This document shows positions 1 through 7,404 of a stretch of 64,000 nucleotides of DNA, in pieces. The DNA comes from Magnetococcales bacterium (GTDB lineage Bacteria; Pseudomonadota; Magnetococcia; Magnetococcales; JADFYX01): the NCBI GenBank assembly GCA_015232365.1, contig JADFZU010000001.1:42640-106639 (forward strand). Reading direction: 5' to 3'. The notes beneath the pieces are model-generated. The model worked only from the letters and a program-made list of their open reading frames with translations. It made no database searches and was not told the origin of the DNA. Both the position numbers and the translations under genes were made by a program. The first letter of the stretch is position 1. Each line of letters starts with the position of its first letter.

Positions 1-129
1 ATGGAGCAGACTCTATTGGGTGAGTATCATGCTCTGATTGTCTCACATGTTAAAGAGCAGTGTAAGGTTCGGCCCATCTGTTCTGGTTGTCCAATAATTT
101 TTTGTCCACGTTATCATAATAGCAGGTAG
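1..129 (+). CDS. Endonuclease III-like HhH-GPD protein, C-terminal end (partial)
   Basis: Frame 1 is open from the first base to TAG and encodes about 42 residues, too short for the ORF track. It carries a four-cysteine cluster, CKVRPICSGCPIIFC, preceded by YHALIVSHVKEQ. This matches the C-terminal [4Fe-4S] loop of the endonuclease III/MutY superfamily. The spacing here is C-x5-C-x2-C-x4-C; E. coli Nth has C-x6-C-x2-C-x5-C, and the shorter form is the one I associate with endonuclease III-domain paralogues. The protein would be a DNA glycosylase for damaged bases. The rest lies outside the window, and mutL starts 4 bases after the stop, so the two are probably co-transcribed DNA repair genes. 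Confidence 0.6.
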   Translation: MEQTLLGEYHALIVSHVKEQCKVRPICSGCPIIFCPRYHNSR

Positions 130-133
130 ATAA

Positions 134-2041
134 ATGACTAAACACCAGGAGTCATCTATAGCTGAATTGCCGGTAATTCGAGTGTTGCCAGAGGTGTTGG
201 CCAACCAGATTGCCGCTGGTGAGGTTGTGGAGAGGCCTGCCTCTGTGGTTAAGGAGTTGGTTGAAAACAGTCTTGATGCCGGAGCGACACAAATTGAGGT
301 TAAAATTGAGCAGGGTGGTAAAAAGCTGATTCGGGTCGCCGATAATGGTTGCGGCATGTCTGCTGCTCAAGCTCGTCTATCCCTGGCTCGGCACGCTACC
401 TCAAAAATTGCCAATGTTGATGATCTGTTTCAGATCCAAACCATGGGGTTTCGTGGTGAAGCTCTGCCATCTATAGCTTCAGTATCCCATCTTACCATTG
501 CCAGCCGGATAGGCAGTGAAGTTGATGGGGTAGAGTTGGAGGTGCGAGGCGGTAAAAACCTGGAAGAGAACCGGGTTGTCATGGCTTGCGGCACATCTAT
601 CACGGTAAAAAATCTTTTTTTCAATACTCCAGCCCGTCTTAAATTCATGCGTGCCGACAAGACTGAGAGCAATCATGTCTCTGAGTTTATGCAGCGTCTT
701 GCTCTAGCCAATCCAGAGGTCGGCTTTCGGCTCTCCATAGATGGTAAAGATAGTCTCAACATAAAGTCTGGTAGTGATGAAGTGGAGATGGAGCGGCGGC
801 TGACGACTATTTTGGGTAAAGATTTTGCCGGAAACTGTCTGACCCTGGATAGTGAGCAAGAGCAGGTCCGGATCTCCGGCTGGCTTGGTCTGCCGACTCT
901 CCATCGTGGAAGTGGTTCCGGTATGTATCTGTTTGTAAATGGCCGTTGGGTTCGTGATCAGGTTATCAACCATGGTGTGCGGGAGGCGTATCGGGATTTA
1001 ATGCCCAGAGACCGCTATCCGGTTGTCGCTCTTTTTGTCGACCTGCCTCCAGATCAGGTAGATGTTAATGTCCACCCTGCCAAACAGGAGGTCCGTTTTC
1101 ATCACCGTAATTTTATCCACTCTTTGGTTAAAAGGGCACTGCAAGAGGCTTTAGCTGCCATGGGTTGTCGCACCTATCACCCTATGGTTGATAGAGATGA
1201 GGTTGCAACTTCTGCTCTTGGCTCTCCATCCAGTTCTATGTCGGCAGAGCTTCCGGCAGCAGTCTCCAAGCCGGTGCATTGGGATAGACCAGCGTCCCAG
1301 CAGAGTAACAGGGCAGCTTATTCACCTAAATTCAATAGTGGTGGTTCTGCATTGGGGGTTGGGGAGAGTTTGAATAGTGGTCACACTACGCAGCACTCCA
1401 TGAATCTGTCAGATTCGCCGCCAGCCAATCAAGATGTAGGTCGGGCACTTTTTCAGTCCCACGGCCCTATGGGGCGGGCCTTGGCCCAGTTCCACGGAAC
1501 CTATATTCTTGCCCAAACCAGTGATGGAATTATTTTAGTCGACCAACATGCGGCCCATGAACGCATTGTTTATGAAAAACTAAAAAAGAGTTTTTCCGAC
1601 TCCGGCCCTGAGAGGCAGATGTTGTTGATTCCTGAGGTATTGGAGCTATCTGCTGCTGAGGCTGGACGGGTGGGGCGGCATCTTCCAACTCTGGCTAAGT
1701 TGGGCCTGGTAGTGGAGCCGTTTGGCGAAAAGGCTTTTACAGTTAGAGAGCTGCCAGCTCTGTTGGGAACCTCAAGCGTTGCAAATTTAGTTCTGGATCT
1801 GGTGGTAGATCTGGAAAAGTATGGAGATAGTGAAGTTTTATCCAGCAGGTTGGATGATCTATTGATCACCATGGCTTGTCACGGCTCGGTGAGGGCCAAC
1901 CGTTCCATGACCCTGGATGAGATGAACGCTCTTTTAAAGCAGATAGAGGAGACCCACTATTCAGGGCAGTGTAGCCATGGCAGGCCAACTTATGTAACCA
2001 TAACGCTGCCAGAGCTTGAAAAAATGTTTGGGCGTAGGTAG
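134..2041 (+). CDS. mutL: DNA mismatch repair protein MutL
   Basis: MutL couples mismatch recognition by MutS to strand incision. The N-terminal GHKL ATPase is clear: ELVENSLDAGA, DNGCGM, and ATSKI with GFRGEALPSI (about residues 35-120). After a low-complexity linker (about 355-440) comes the C-terminal dimerization domain. It contains DQHAAHERIVYE, the DQHA-x2-E-x4-E metal-binding endonuclease motif, and also ACHGSVRA and CSHGRP. The protein should therefore nick DNA itself, as in bacteria that lack MutH and Dam-directed repair. At 635 residues it has the usual length. Compared with typical MutL it has about 15 extra N-terminal residues before IRVLPEVLANQIAAGEV, so a later start cannot be excluded. 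Confidence 0.97.
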   Translation: MTKHQESSIAELPVIRVLPEVLANQIAAGEVVERPASVVKELVENSLDAGATQIEVKIEQGGKKLIRVADNGCGMSAAQARLSLARHATSKIANVDDLFQIQTMGFRGEALPSIASVSHLTIASRIGSEVDGVELEVRGGKNLEENRVVMACGTSITVKNLFFNTPARLKFMRADKTESNHVSEFMQRLALANPEVGFRLSIDGKDSLNIKSGSDEVEMERRLTTILGKDFAGNCLTLDSEQEQVRISGWLGLPTLHRGSGSGMYLFVNGRWVRDQVINHGVREAYRDLMPRDRYPVVALFVDLPPDQVDVNVHPAKQEVRFHHRNFIHSLVKRALQEALAAMGCRTYHPMVDRDEVATSALGSPSSSMSAELPAAVSKPVHWDRPASQQSNRAAYSPKFNSGGSALGVGESLNSGHTTQHSMNLSDSPPANQDVGRALFQSHGPMGRALAQFHGTYILAQTSDGIILVDQHAAHERIVYEKLKKSFSDSGPERQMLLIPEVLELSAAEAGRVGRHLPTLAKLGLVVEPFGEKAFTVRELPALLGTSSVANLVLDLVVDLEKYGDSEVLSSRLDDLLITMACHGSVRANRSMTLDEMNALLKQIEETHYSGQCSHGRPTYVTITLPELEKMFGRR

Positions 2042-2062
2042 TTAGGTTGGATATTGTGTAAA

Positions 2063-2869
2063 TTATAGCAGAATATCAACGACAAATTTAACACCTAAAA
2101 AGCCCAGAGCCAGAAAAATATAACCGGATATGGTAAGCTTTGAGGCTTTATTGCCTCGCCACCCCCAGAGGTGGTTGCCAACTAGCAGAGTACCAAAAAC
2201 CAGCCAGGTCAACCAGATGAAGATAACTTTATGGCTTAGAGTGAAAAAAATTCCAGTTTGGTTGTGGGAGTAGAGTGCGCCAGTGGTAATGCTTAACGTT
2301 AACAGTGCAAAGCCCATTCTGAGCATTAGAAAAAGGGTCTCTTCCAGTGCCTCAAGAGGGGGAAGCATATTAAACATTTTGCCAAAACTTTTGGTTCGTA
2401 GGGCATGTTCTTGAAAAGTATCAAGAAGTGCGAGGATTGTCGCAATACTGAATAGACCGTAAGATAGCAGCGAGAGAACAAGGTGAGCAATCAGTAGGGG
2501 GTCGGTTAGTATTTGAAGATTGGACTCTTCCATGGGCAGGAGTATAGAAGTGCCAAGCAACAGGACCATGAATGGCAGCAGAAACAGTCCTGCTGAGCGG
2601 GCAGTATTACGCTTTATACGCCAACTGATAAGGTAGATAAGGCCCATGGCCAGTGCGGATAGGTTCAGTGAGCTGGAGAAGTTGGCCGATACGCCTTGAT
2701 CCCAGAACAGGTTTTGGGTAACAGCCCAGCAATGGGTAATCCAGCCAGAGGCTGCCAGCCACCAGCTTGTTATTGACGGCTTGAGGCGACCACGGAGATG
2801 GTTGTAGGTAATTAATATTGCTGCTCCAACATAGGCGATAGTTGCCCAAATCAAGAGGATATCCCCCAT
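2063..2869 (-). CDS. YpjD/CcsA-family inner membrane protein (cytochrome c assembly-like)
   Basis: This 268-residue polytopic membrane protein has about eight hydrophobic segments. The CcsA/HemX-type core includes LLSYGLFSIATILAL, PPLEALEETLFLMLRMGF, SHKVIFIWLTWLVFG and the final WGWRG. It belongs to the cytochrome c assembly-like family (PF01578; E. coli YpjD). True CcsA handles heme for System II cytochrome c maturation, but the role of YpjD-type members is not settled, so I do not assign a reaction. An upstream GGAG supports the ATG start. It converges on mutL with only 21 bases between stops, and it is divergent from ispD. Confidence 0.8.
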   Translation of the reverse strand: MGDILLIWATIAYVGAAILITYNHLRGRLKPSITSWWLAASGWITHCWAVTQNLFWDQGVSANFSSSLNLSALAMGLIYLISWRIKRNTARSAGLFLLPFMVLLLGTSILLPMEESNLQILTDPLLIAHLVLSLLSYGLFSIATILALLDTFQEHALRTKSFGKMFNMLPPLEALEETLFLMLRMGFALLTLSITTGALYSHNQTGIFFTLSHKVIFIWLTWLVFGTLLVGNHLWGWRGNKASKLTISGYIFLALGFLGVKFVVDILL

Positions 2870-2896
2870 TTTCTACTCCGTTTTAGATTTTTCATA

Positions 2897-2926
2897 TTGA
2901 TACAATTTATGCACTGCTCTTAATAT
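2897..2926 (+). promoter_or_regulatory. Possible sigma-70 promoter for ispD-ispF
   Basis: TTGATA and TAATAT are separated by 18 bases, 24 bases before the ispD start codon, in the gap between the divergent ypjD-like gene and ispD. The -10 match is only 4 of 6, so this is a weak call from pattern alone. Confidence 0.3.
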
Positions 2927-2949
2927 ACACTCTGAAGGAAAAAAACGAC

Positions 2950-3657
2950 ATGAACAAGAGTGATTTAATCACATTCTTGGTAGTTGCTGCTGGAGTCGGT
3001 AGGAGATTTGGTGGTAAATTACCTAAACAATACCAGTCTTTGGCTGGCCATCCTGTTCTTTGGCACGTATTTAAAGTTCTTCAAGATCACCCATTGGTCG
3101 GAAATGTTGTTCCGGTTATTGCCGCAGATGGTCTCAAGCTTTGGCAGGAGATCATGGTCCGGGAGATAGGCGGATTCACAAAACTTGCTGCTCCAGTATT
3201 TGGCGGCTCTGAGCGGCAGCAGTCGGTTGCTAACGGTCTGGATTCACTCTCTCTTGATGAAAAAAGCTGGGTTGCCATCCATGATGGGGCCCGCCCATTG
3301 TTAAGCTCTACTCTGCTAGACCGTCTATTTCTGGCTAGAAAACAGGGTGATACTCTTCTTACAGCACTGCCTGCTACCGATACCATCAAACAGGTCGGTG
3401 CAGATGGTTTGGTTAAAGCTACACTAGACCGGAATGAGATTTTTTTAGCCCAAACTCCTCAGCTATTTCGTTATGGGTTGATTAAAGAGGCACATAGATT
3501 GGCTGCCAAGAGTGGTTTTACAGGAACTGACGATGTATCTATTTTTGAGTGGCTTGGCCGGCCGGTACATACTGTTTTGGGAGAGTCTGCCAATATTAAA
3601 ATTACCAATAGCAGTGATCTTGCCTTGGCAGAATTTTTGTTAAAAGGGGATGACTAG
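2950..3657 (+). CDS. ispD: 2-C-methyl-D-erythritol 4-phosphate cytidylyltransferase
   Basis: IspD makes CDP-methylerythritol from MEP and CTP in the non-mevalonate isoprenoid pathway. The N-terminal nucleotide-binding motif VVAAGVGRRFGGKLPKQ is present (residues 11-27). IHDGARPL (about 113-120) and ALPATDTIKQV with LDRNEIFLAQTPQLFR (about 140-175) follow. At 235 residues the length is normal. AAGGA lies 10 bases upstream of the ATG. Its stop codon abuts the ispF start, so the two pathway enzymes are translated from one message. Confidence 0.97.
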   Translation: MNKSDLITFLVVAAGVGRRFGGKLPKQYQSLAGHPVLWHVFKVLQDHPLVGNVVPVIAADGLKLWQEIMVREIGGFTKLAAPVFGGSERQQSVANGLDSLSLDEKSWVAIHDGARPLLSSTLLDRLFLARKQGDTLLTALPATDTIKQVGADGLVKATLDRNEIFLAQTPQLFRYGLIKEAHRLAAKSGFTGTDDVSIFEWLGRPVHTVLGESANIKITNSSDLALAEFLLKGDD

Positions 3658-4140
3658 ATGAATATTCGGGTTGGTCAGGGGTTTGATGTACACCGTTGGG
3701 TGGAGGGGCGCCCTTTACGGCTCGGCGGGGTTGATATTCCACACCACCTTGGTCTGTTGGGGCACTCAGATGCAGATGTTCTGTTGCACGCTATCATGGA
3801 TGCTCTTCTGGGTGCTGCAGGGTTGGGCGATATTGGCCGCCACTTTCCGGATAGTGATGATCAGTATAAGGGGATTGATAGTCGTGAACTGTTGAAAAGG
3901 GTTTTTATCGAGGTTGACAAGCTCTCTTGGAGGGTTGGCAATCTGGATGCAACGGTTATTTGTCAAAAACCAAAACTTGCTCCATATATTCCTGCAATGG
4001 AGAGTTGTATTGCAGAAACTCTTCAAACAACAGCCTCCTCTATAAATATAAAAGCGACAACCACGGAGAAATTGGGGTTTACAGGTCGAGGTGAAGGGGC
4101 AGCAGCACAGGCAGTTGTTTTGCTTTTTGATAATGGTTAA
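3658..4140 (+). CDS. ispF: 2-C-methyl-D-erythritol 2,4-cyclodiphosphate synthase
   Basis: IspF cyclizes CDP-ME 2-phosphate to MEcPP, releasing CMP. The zinc ligands are visible in GFDVHRW (Asp and His near residues 9-11) and [10 protein letters not shown] (His near 43). [11 protein letters not shown] and the C-terminal [20 protein letters not shown], which binds the cytidine nucleotide, are both intact. The 160-residue length is typical. It starts on the base after the ispD stop. IspD and IspF are separate genes here, unlike the IspDF fusion of many alphaproteobacteria. A palindromic repeat starts about 10 bases after the stop. Confidence 0.97.
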   Translation: MNIRVGQGFDVHRWVEGRPLRLGGVDIPHHLGLLGHSDADVLLHAIMDALLGAAGLGDIGRHFPDSDDQYKGIDSRELLKRVFIEVDKLSWRVGNLDATVICQKPKLAPYIPAMESCIAETLQTTASSINIKATTTEKLGFTGRGEGAAAQAVVLLFDNG

Positions 4141-4150
4141 GTTACATTAA

Positions 4151-4315
4151 ACCTGGATTCGGCAGTTGTTCATACATAACTGGCACAACCTCTTGATTCA
4201 TCTGGCAAATCAGAAAAAAGTCTCATCACCAACAAGGTGACTTTTATTTTTCCTGATTCACCAGGTAAACCAATTAGTTATCCCATTAATGCACGACCAA
4301 CTACCAAATCTATGT
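4151..4315 (+). repeat. Dispersed palindromic element, copy 1 (MITE-like)
   Basis: The ends are inverted repeats: ACCTGGATTCGGCAGTTG on the left pairs with CAACTACCAAATCTATGT on the right (14 of 18). Inside, TTGATTCATCTGG...AATCAGAAAAA pairs with TTTTTCCTGATT...CCAGGTAAACCAA. The centre is the perfect small hairpin TCACC-AACA-AGGTGA. Similar copies occur after the SPOR gene and after trmB. TTAA/TAA on both flanks may be a target duplication, but it is too short to be sure. There is no open frame, so it is either a non-autonomous mobile repeat or a structured transcript end for ispDF. Confidence 0.75.
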
Positions 4316-4358
4316 TAAACGGTTGTAGCTAAAAAAATGATTTTTTTTGAGGTGAGTT

Positions 4359-6080
4359 GTGCGGCGGATTATTGAAAATTTAGTAGCAGGTATTATCGAA
4401 AAACTACAGAGCGACGCTCTTCTGCCAGCAGGAGAGCTGCCGGAGTACAAAGTTGAGCGGCCTCGTGATGAGTCCCATGGTGATTTTTCCACCAATGCGG
4501 CGTTGGTACTCTCCCGTTTTGCAAAGATGAAACCACGGGATCTAGCGGAAAAAATGTTGGCAGCACTACCTTCTGAGCAGAAAGAGGTTGATAGTTGGGA
4601 GGTGGCCGGTCCAGGTTTTATCAATTTTCGGATCACTCCTCAGCGTATTCGCCAGCTTATTCCAGATATTTTAGAAGCCAACAGTGATTATGGTAGATCT
4701 ACCATTGGAAACGGACAGCGGATATTGGTTGAGTTTGTCTCCGCCAACCCAACCGGCCCTATGCATGTTGGGCATGGCCGTGGGGCGGTAATGGGTGATG
4801 CTATTGCCACAATTTTGCAGGTGACTGGCCATGCTGTAGAGCGGGAGTATTATATAAATGATGCCGGAACCCAAATTGGGGTGTTGGGCTGGTCGGTCAT
4901 GCTCCGCTATCGAGAGCTTTTTGGTTATGAAATCTCCATGCCGGATGGGAGTTACCCTGCACAGTATGTTATTGATATAGCACAGTCTTTAAAAGATAAA
5001 GATGGCGAACGCTGGTTGGAGATAACGACTGACCTGTCGGCTGCTCCCCCTCTTGAGGTGGTGAATTTTGCCATGGAGCGGATTATGGGCTGGATACGCC
5101 ATGATCTGGAAAAAATCAATATTCATTTTGATAACTGGTTTTCGGAACGAACCCTCCATGCCAAGGGGAAAATTGATGAGACAATTGAGCAGCTAACCAA
5201 AAAAGATCTGATTTATGAAGGGGTATTGGAGCCGCCAAAAGGTAAATTGTTAGATGATTGGGAGGCCCGGCCCCAACTGCTGTTCAAGGCAACTCAATTT
5301 GGTGATTCAGTAGATAGAGCTTTGAAAAAATCTGACAATTCAGCCACCTATTTTGCCGCTGATATAGCCTACCATTTTGACAAAGCTGAACGTGGTTTTG
5401 ATCTGCTTATCGATGTTTGGGGTGCTGATCATGGTGGTTATGTAAAGCGGGTCCAGGCAGCTTTGACTGCTCTAACCGGCAAGAAAAAACTCCTGGATGT
5501 AGAGCTTGTGCAGATGGTTAACCTGGTTCGGGGCGGAGAGCCGGTAAAAATGTCGAAACGGGACGGCACTTTTGTCACTCTGGCAGAGGTGGTGGATGAG
5601 GTTGGTAGTGATGCGGTACGTTTTCTGTTTTTAACCCGTTCCGGTGGAGCTGCCTTGGATTTTGATCTGGAATTGGCAGTGAGCAAAAGTAATGATAATC
5701 CGGTCTTTTATGTCCAGTATGCCCACGCCAGGATTAATGCCGTCTACCGGCAATTGGCTGAAAAAGGGCTAGAGGCAGGGTTGGGTGATGGTAGTGGTGA
5801 TCTGTCCGGCCTGACTCAGGATTCCGAATTGAGTCTGATCCGGCTTTTAGGGGCGTACCCTGAAATGTTGGAAGGAGCGGCACTGAATCGGGAGCCGCAT
5901 AGAGTTCCGTACTATTTAATAGATTTAGCATCGGCATTTCACACCTATTACAATAGCACAAGAATTTTGGATGATGATGTTGTTCTGATGGCAGCAAGGC
6001 TCTCTTTAATATCTGCTGTGCGTCAGGTGTTGGCAAATGGTTTGGGGCTGTTGGGCGTTTCTGCCCCAGAAAAAATGTGA
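4359..6080 (+). CDS. argS: Arginine--tRNA ligase
   Basis: This class I aminoacyl-tRNA synthetase charges tRNA-Arg. The HIGH motif is in the form TGPMHVGHGRG (about residues 130-140). KMSKRDGTFVTL is the KMSKS counterpart (about 392). The N-terminal Add-1 domain (1-100) and the C-terminal DALR anticodon-binding domain (about 450-573) are both present. The start is GTG, preceded by GAGGTGAG. The length of 573 residues is normal. The stop overlaps the GTG start of the SPOR gene by four bases (GTGA), so translation is coupled. Confidence 0.97.
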   Translation: MRRIIENLVAGIIEKLQSDALLPAGELPEYKVERPRDESHGDFSTNAALVLSRFAKMKPRDLAEKMLAALPSEQKEVDSWEVAGPGFINFRITPQRIRQLIPDILEANSDYGRSTIGNGQRILVEFVSANPTGPMHVGHGRGAVMGDAIATILQVTGHAVEREYYINDAGTQIGVLGWSVMLRYRELFGYEISMPDGSYPAQYVIDIAQSLKDKDGERWLEITTDLSAAPPLEVVNFAMERIMGWIRHDLEKINIHFDNWFSERTLHAKGKIDETIEQLTKKDLIYEGVLEPPKGKLLDDWEARPQLLFKATQFGDSVDRALKKSDNSATYFAADIAYHFDKAERGFDLLIDVWGADHGGYVKRVQAALTALTGKKKLLDVELVQMVNLVRGGEPVKMSKRDGTFVTLAEVVDEVGSDAVRFLFLTRSGGAALDFDLELAVSKSNDNPVFYVQYAHARINAVYRQLAEKGLEAGLGDGSGDLSGLTQDSELSLIRLLGAYPEMLEGAALNREPHRVPYYLIDLASAFHTYYNSTRILDDDVVLMAARLSLISAVRQVLANGLGLLGVSAPEKM

Positions 6081-6952
6081 TAAATCCACGCTATCCAACA
6101 TCTGCCAAATATCGACGCCATCGCTCCAAATCGTACCTTCTGCCCGCTGTATTGGGATTGGTGTTTGGTGGTGCGGTATTTTTAGTTGTGCAAAAGTTTT
6201 CAGGTGATGGTAAAAAAACAGCCACTGTAGTTGAAAAAAGAGTGTTGGCTGGGAAAACTTCAGAAAAGCCGGAAATTCTTGAAGATGTTATGCCGGTAGT
6301 CATGGAGTCTGAAGATAACAGCAGGTTTGTACCTATTAAGTTGGAACCAGAGTTTCAGCCAAGGTTGGAGCCGGAACCAAAGAGTATGAAGCCTCTGTTA
6401 AAACCATCAAAAAAGCCGGAAGAAACAGTTAAAAGCTCCGCAAAGTTTTTACCAGCGGAAAAAGATGTGTTTAGTAAAAAAGATCAAGCTAAAAACAGAA
6501 AAAAACCACAAGTAGATGTTGCTATGCCTAGCGGCCTTCTGCCAAAAATACGAGATCCAGATGTTGAGATCACCTTCTATAGGGAGCTGTCACGGCGCAA
6601 GGTGGTTGTTCCTAAAGAGGACAGCGGTCTCTCATTGACTGCCGCCACAGGTTTGGTGCAGACATCTAACTTAAATGTGCCTCGTCCTTTGCCGCCAGAG
6701 AAAAAGATTGGCTTATTAAGTGTTTATCAGGTGCAGTTGGTTATTTTTTCTAATTTGGACCGGGCTAGAGCTGTGGTTAGGGAGTTGAAAAAAAGGCGAG
6801 CACCAGCCTATCTGGTTAAGGTAAAAGGTGATAAAAATATTTTTTACCGTGTCCGATTGGGGCCTTTTTCCTCACAAGAAGAGGCTAAATGGGCTATGGA
6901 CAGGTGGCGAATCAAGGGTAGTTCCCCACTTATTTTACGGCAGCGTCCCTGA
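6077..6952 (+). CDS. SPOR-domain membrane protein
   Basis: One membrane segment near residues 20-40 (LLPAVLGLVFGGAVFLVV) follows a short basic cytoplasmic tail. A Lys/Pro/Glu-rich periplasmic linker runs to about residue 210. A C-terminal SPOR domain (about 212-291) then begins YQVQLVIFSNLDRARAV and ends FYRVRLGPFSSQEEAKWAMDRW. SPOR domains bind denuded glycan at the division septum, so a role in division or cell-wall remodelling is likely. The GTG start overlaps the argS stop. argS followed by a SPOR gene is a common alphaproteobacterial arrangement. The specific SPOR family (DedD, FtsN or other) cannot be decided from this sequence. Confidence 0.85.
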   Translation: MINPRYPTSAKYRRHRSKSYLLPAVLGLVFGGAVFLVVQKFSGDGKKTATVVEKRVLAGKTSEKPEILEDVMPVVMESEDNSRFVPIKLEPEFQPRLEPEPKSMKPLLKPSKKPEETVKSSAKFLPAEKDVFSKKDQAKNRKKPQVDVAMPSGLLPKIRDPDVEITFYRELSRRKVVVPKEDSGLSLTAATGLVQTSNLNVPRPLPPEKKIGLLSVYQVQLVIFSNLDRARAVVRELKKRRAPAYLVKVKGDKNIFYRVRLGPFSSQEEAKWAMDRWRIKGSSPLILRQRP

Positions 6953-7111
6953 TCCTGGATTCGGTAGTTGTTCGTACATCGCTTGCACAGTCTCTTGATT
7001 CAACTGGCAGACCAGAAAAAAATCATATCGCCAACAAGGGGGTTTACATTATTTCTGGTTCAGCAGAGAAGTTATATGTTGTGCCATTTATGCTTGTCCA
7101 ACTGCCTAATC
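6953..7111 (+). repeat. Dispersed palindromic element, copy 2 (MITE-like)
   Basis: The element begins directly after the SPOR stop codon. The left end GATTCGGTAGTTG (6958-6970) pairs with the right end CAACTGCCTAATC (7099-7111). Internal blocks shared with copies 1 and 3 include CTCTTGATTCA-CTGGCA, CAGAAAAA and CCAACAAGG. The central hairpin is weaker here (CGCC-AACA-AGGGGG), so this copy is more decayed than copies 1 and 3. Confidence 0.7.
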
Positions 7112-7404
7112 TATATTGAATTGATCCAGCTATAGCTCATTATTACTTTGATTGGCAAAGTTCTTACTTAATTCAACGGCCCATAAGGAACTCTTCTTGA
7201 CTGGCCTTATTATTAAGTATGACATGGTAGTGAAAAATTCTTTTATGAACCATAATGTTAAACGATATTGTCGCCTATTCATGAATTATCCGGGCTAGGT
7301 TGACATAATACCCCTATTGTTTGATATACTGGTGGTCGCGATTCATGTTCTGACTTTAGATCTGAATGGGTATTTTAATTTATTAACAGCAGGGTATGTG
7401 TTAT
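7112..7404 (+). other. gltB upstream region
   Basis: AT-rich gap between repeat copy 2 and gltB, with no convincing open frame. It holds the candidate gltB promoter and a leader of about 70 bases. I see no riboswitch fold that I recognise. Confidence 0.4.
7300..7330 (+). promoter_or_regulatory. Candidate sigma-70 promoter for gltBD
   Basis: A perfect TTGACA (7300-7305) and TATACT (7325-7330, 5 of 6) are separated by 19 bases, about 2 more than ideal. They lie about 75 bases before the preferred gltB start. This is the only good -35 box in the gap. Confidence 0.45.
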
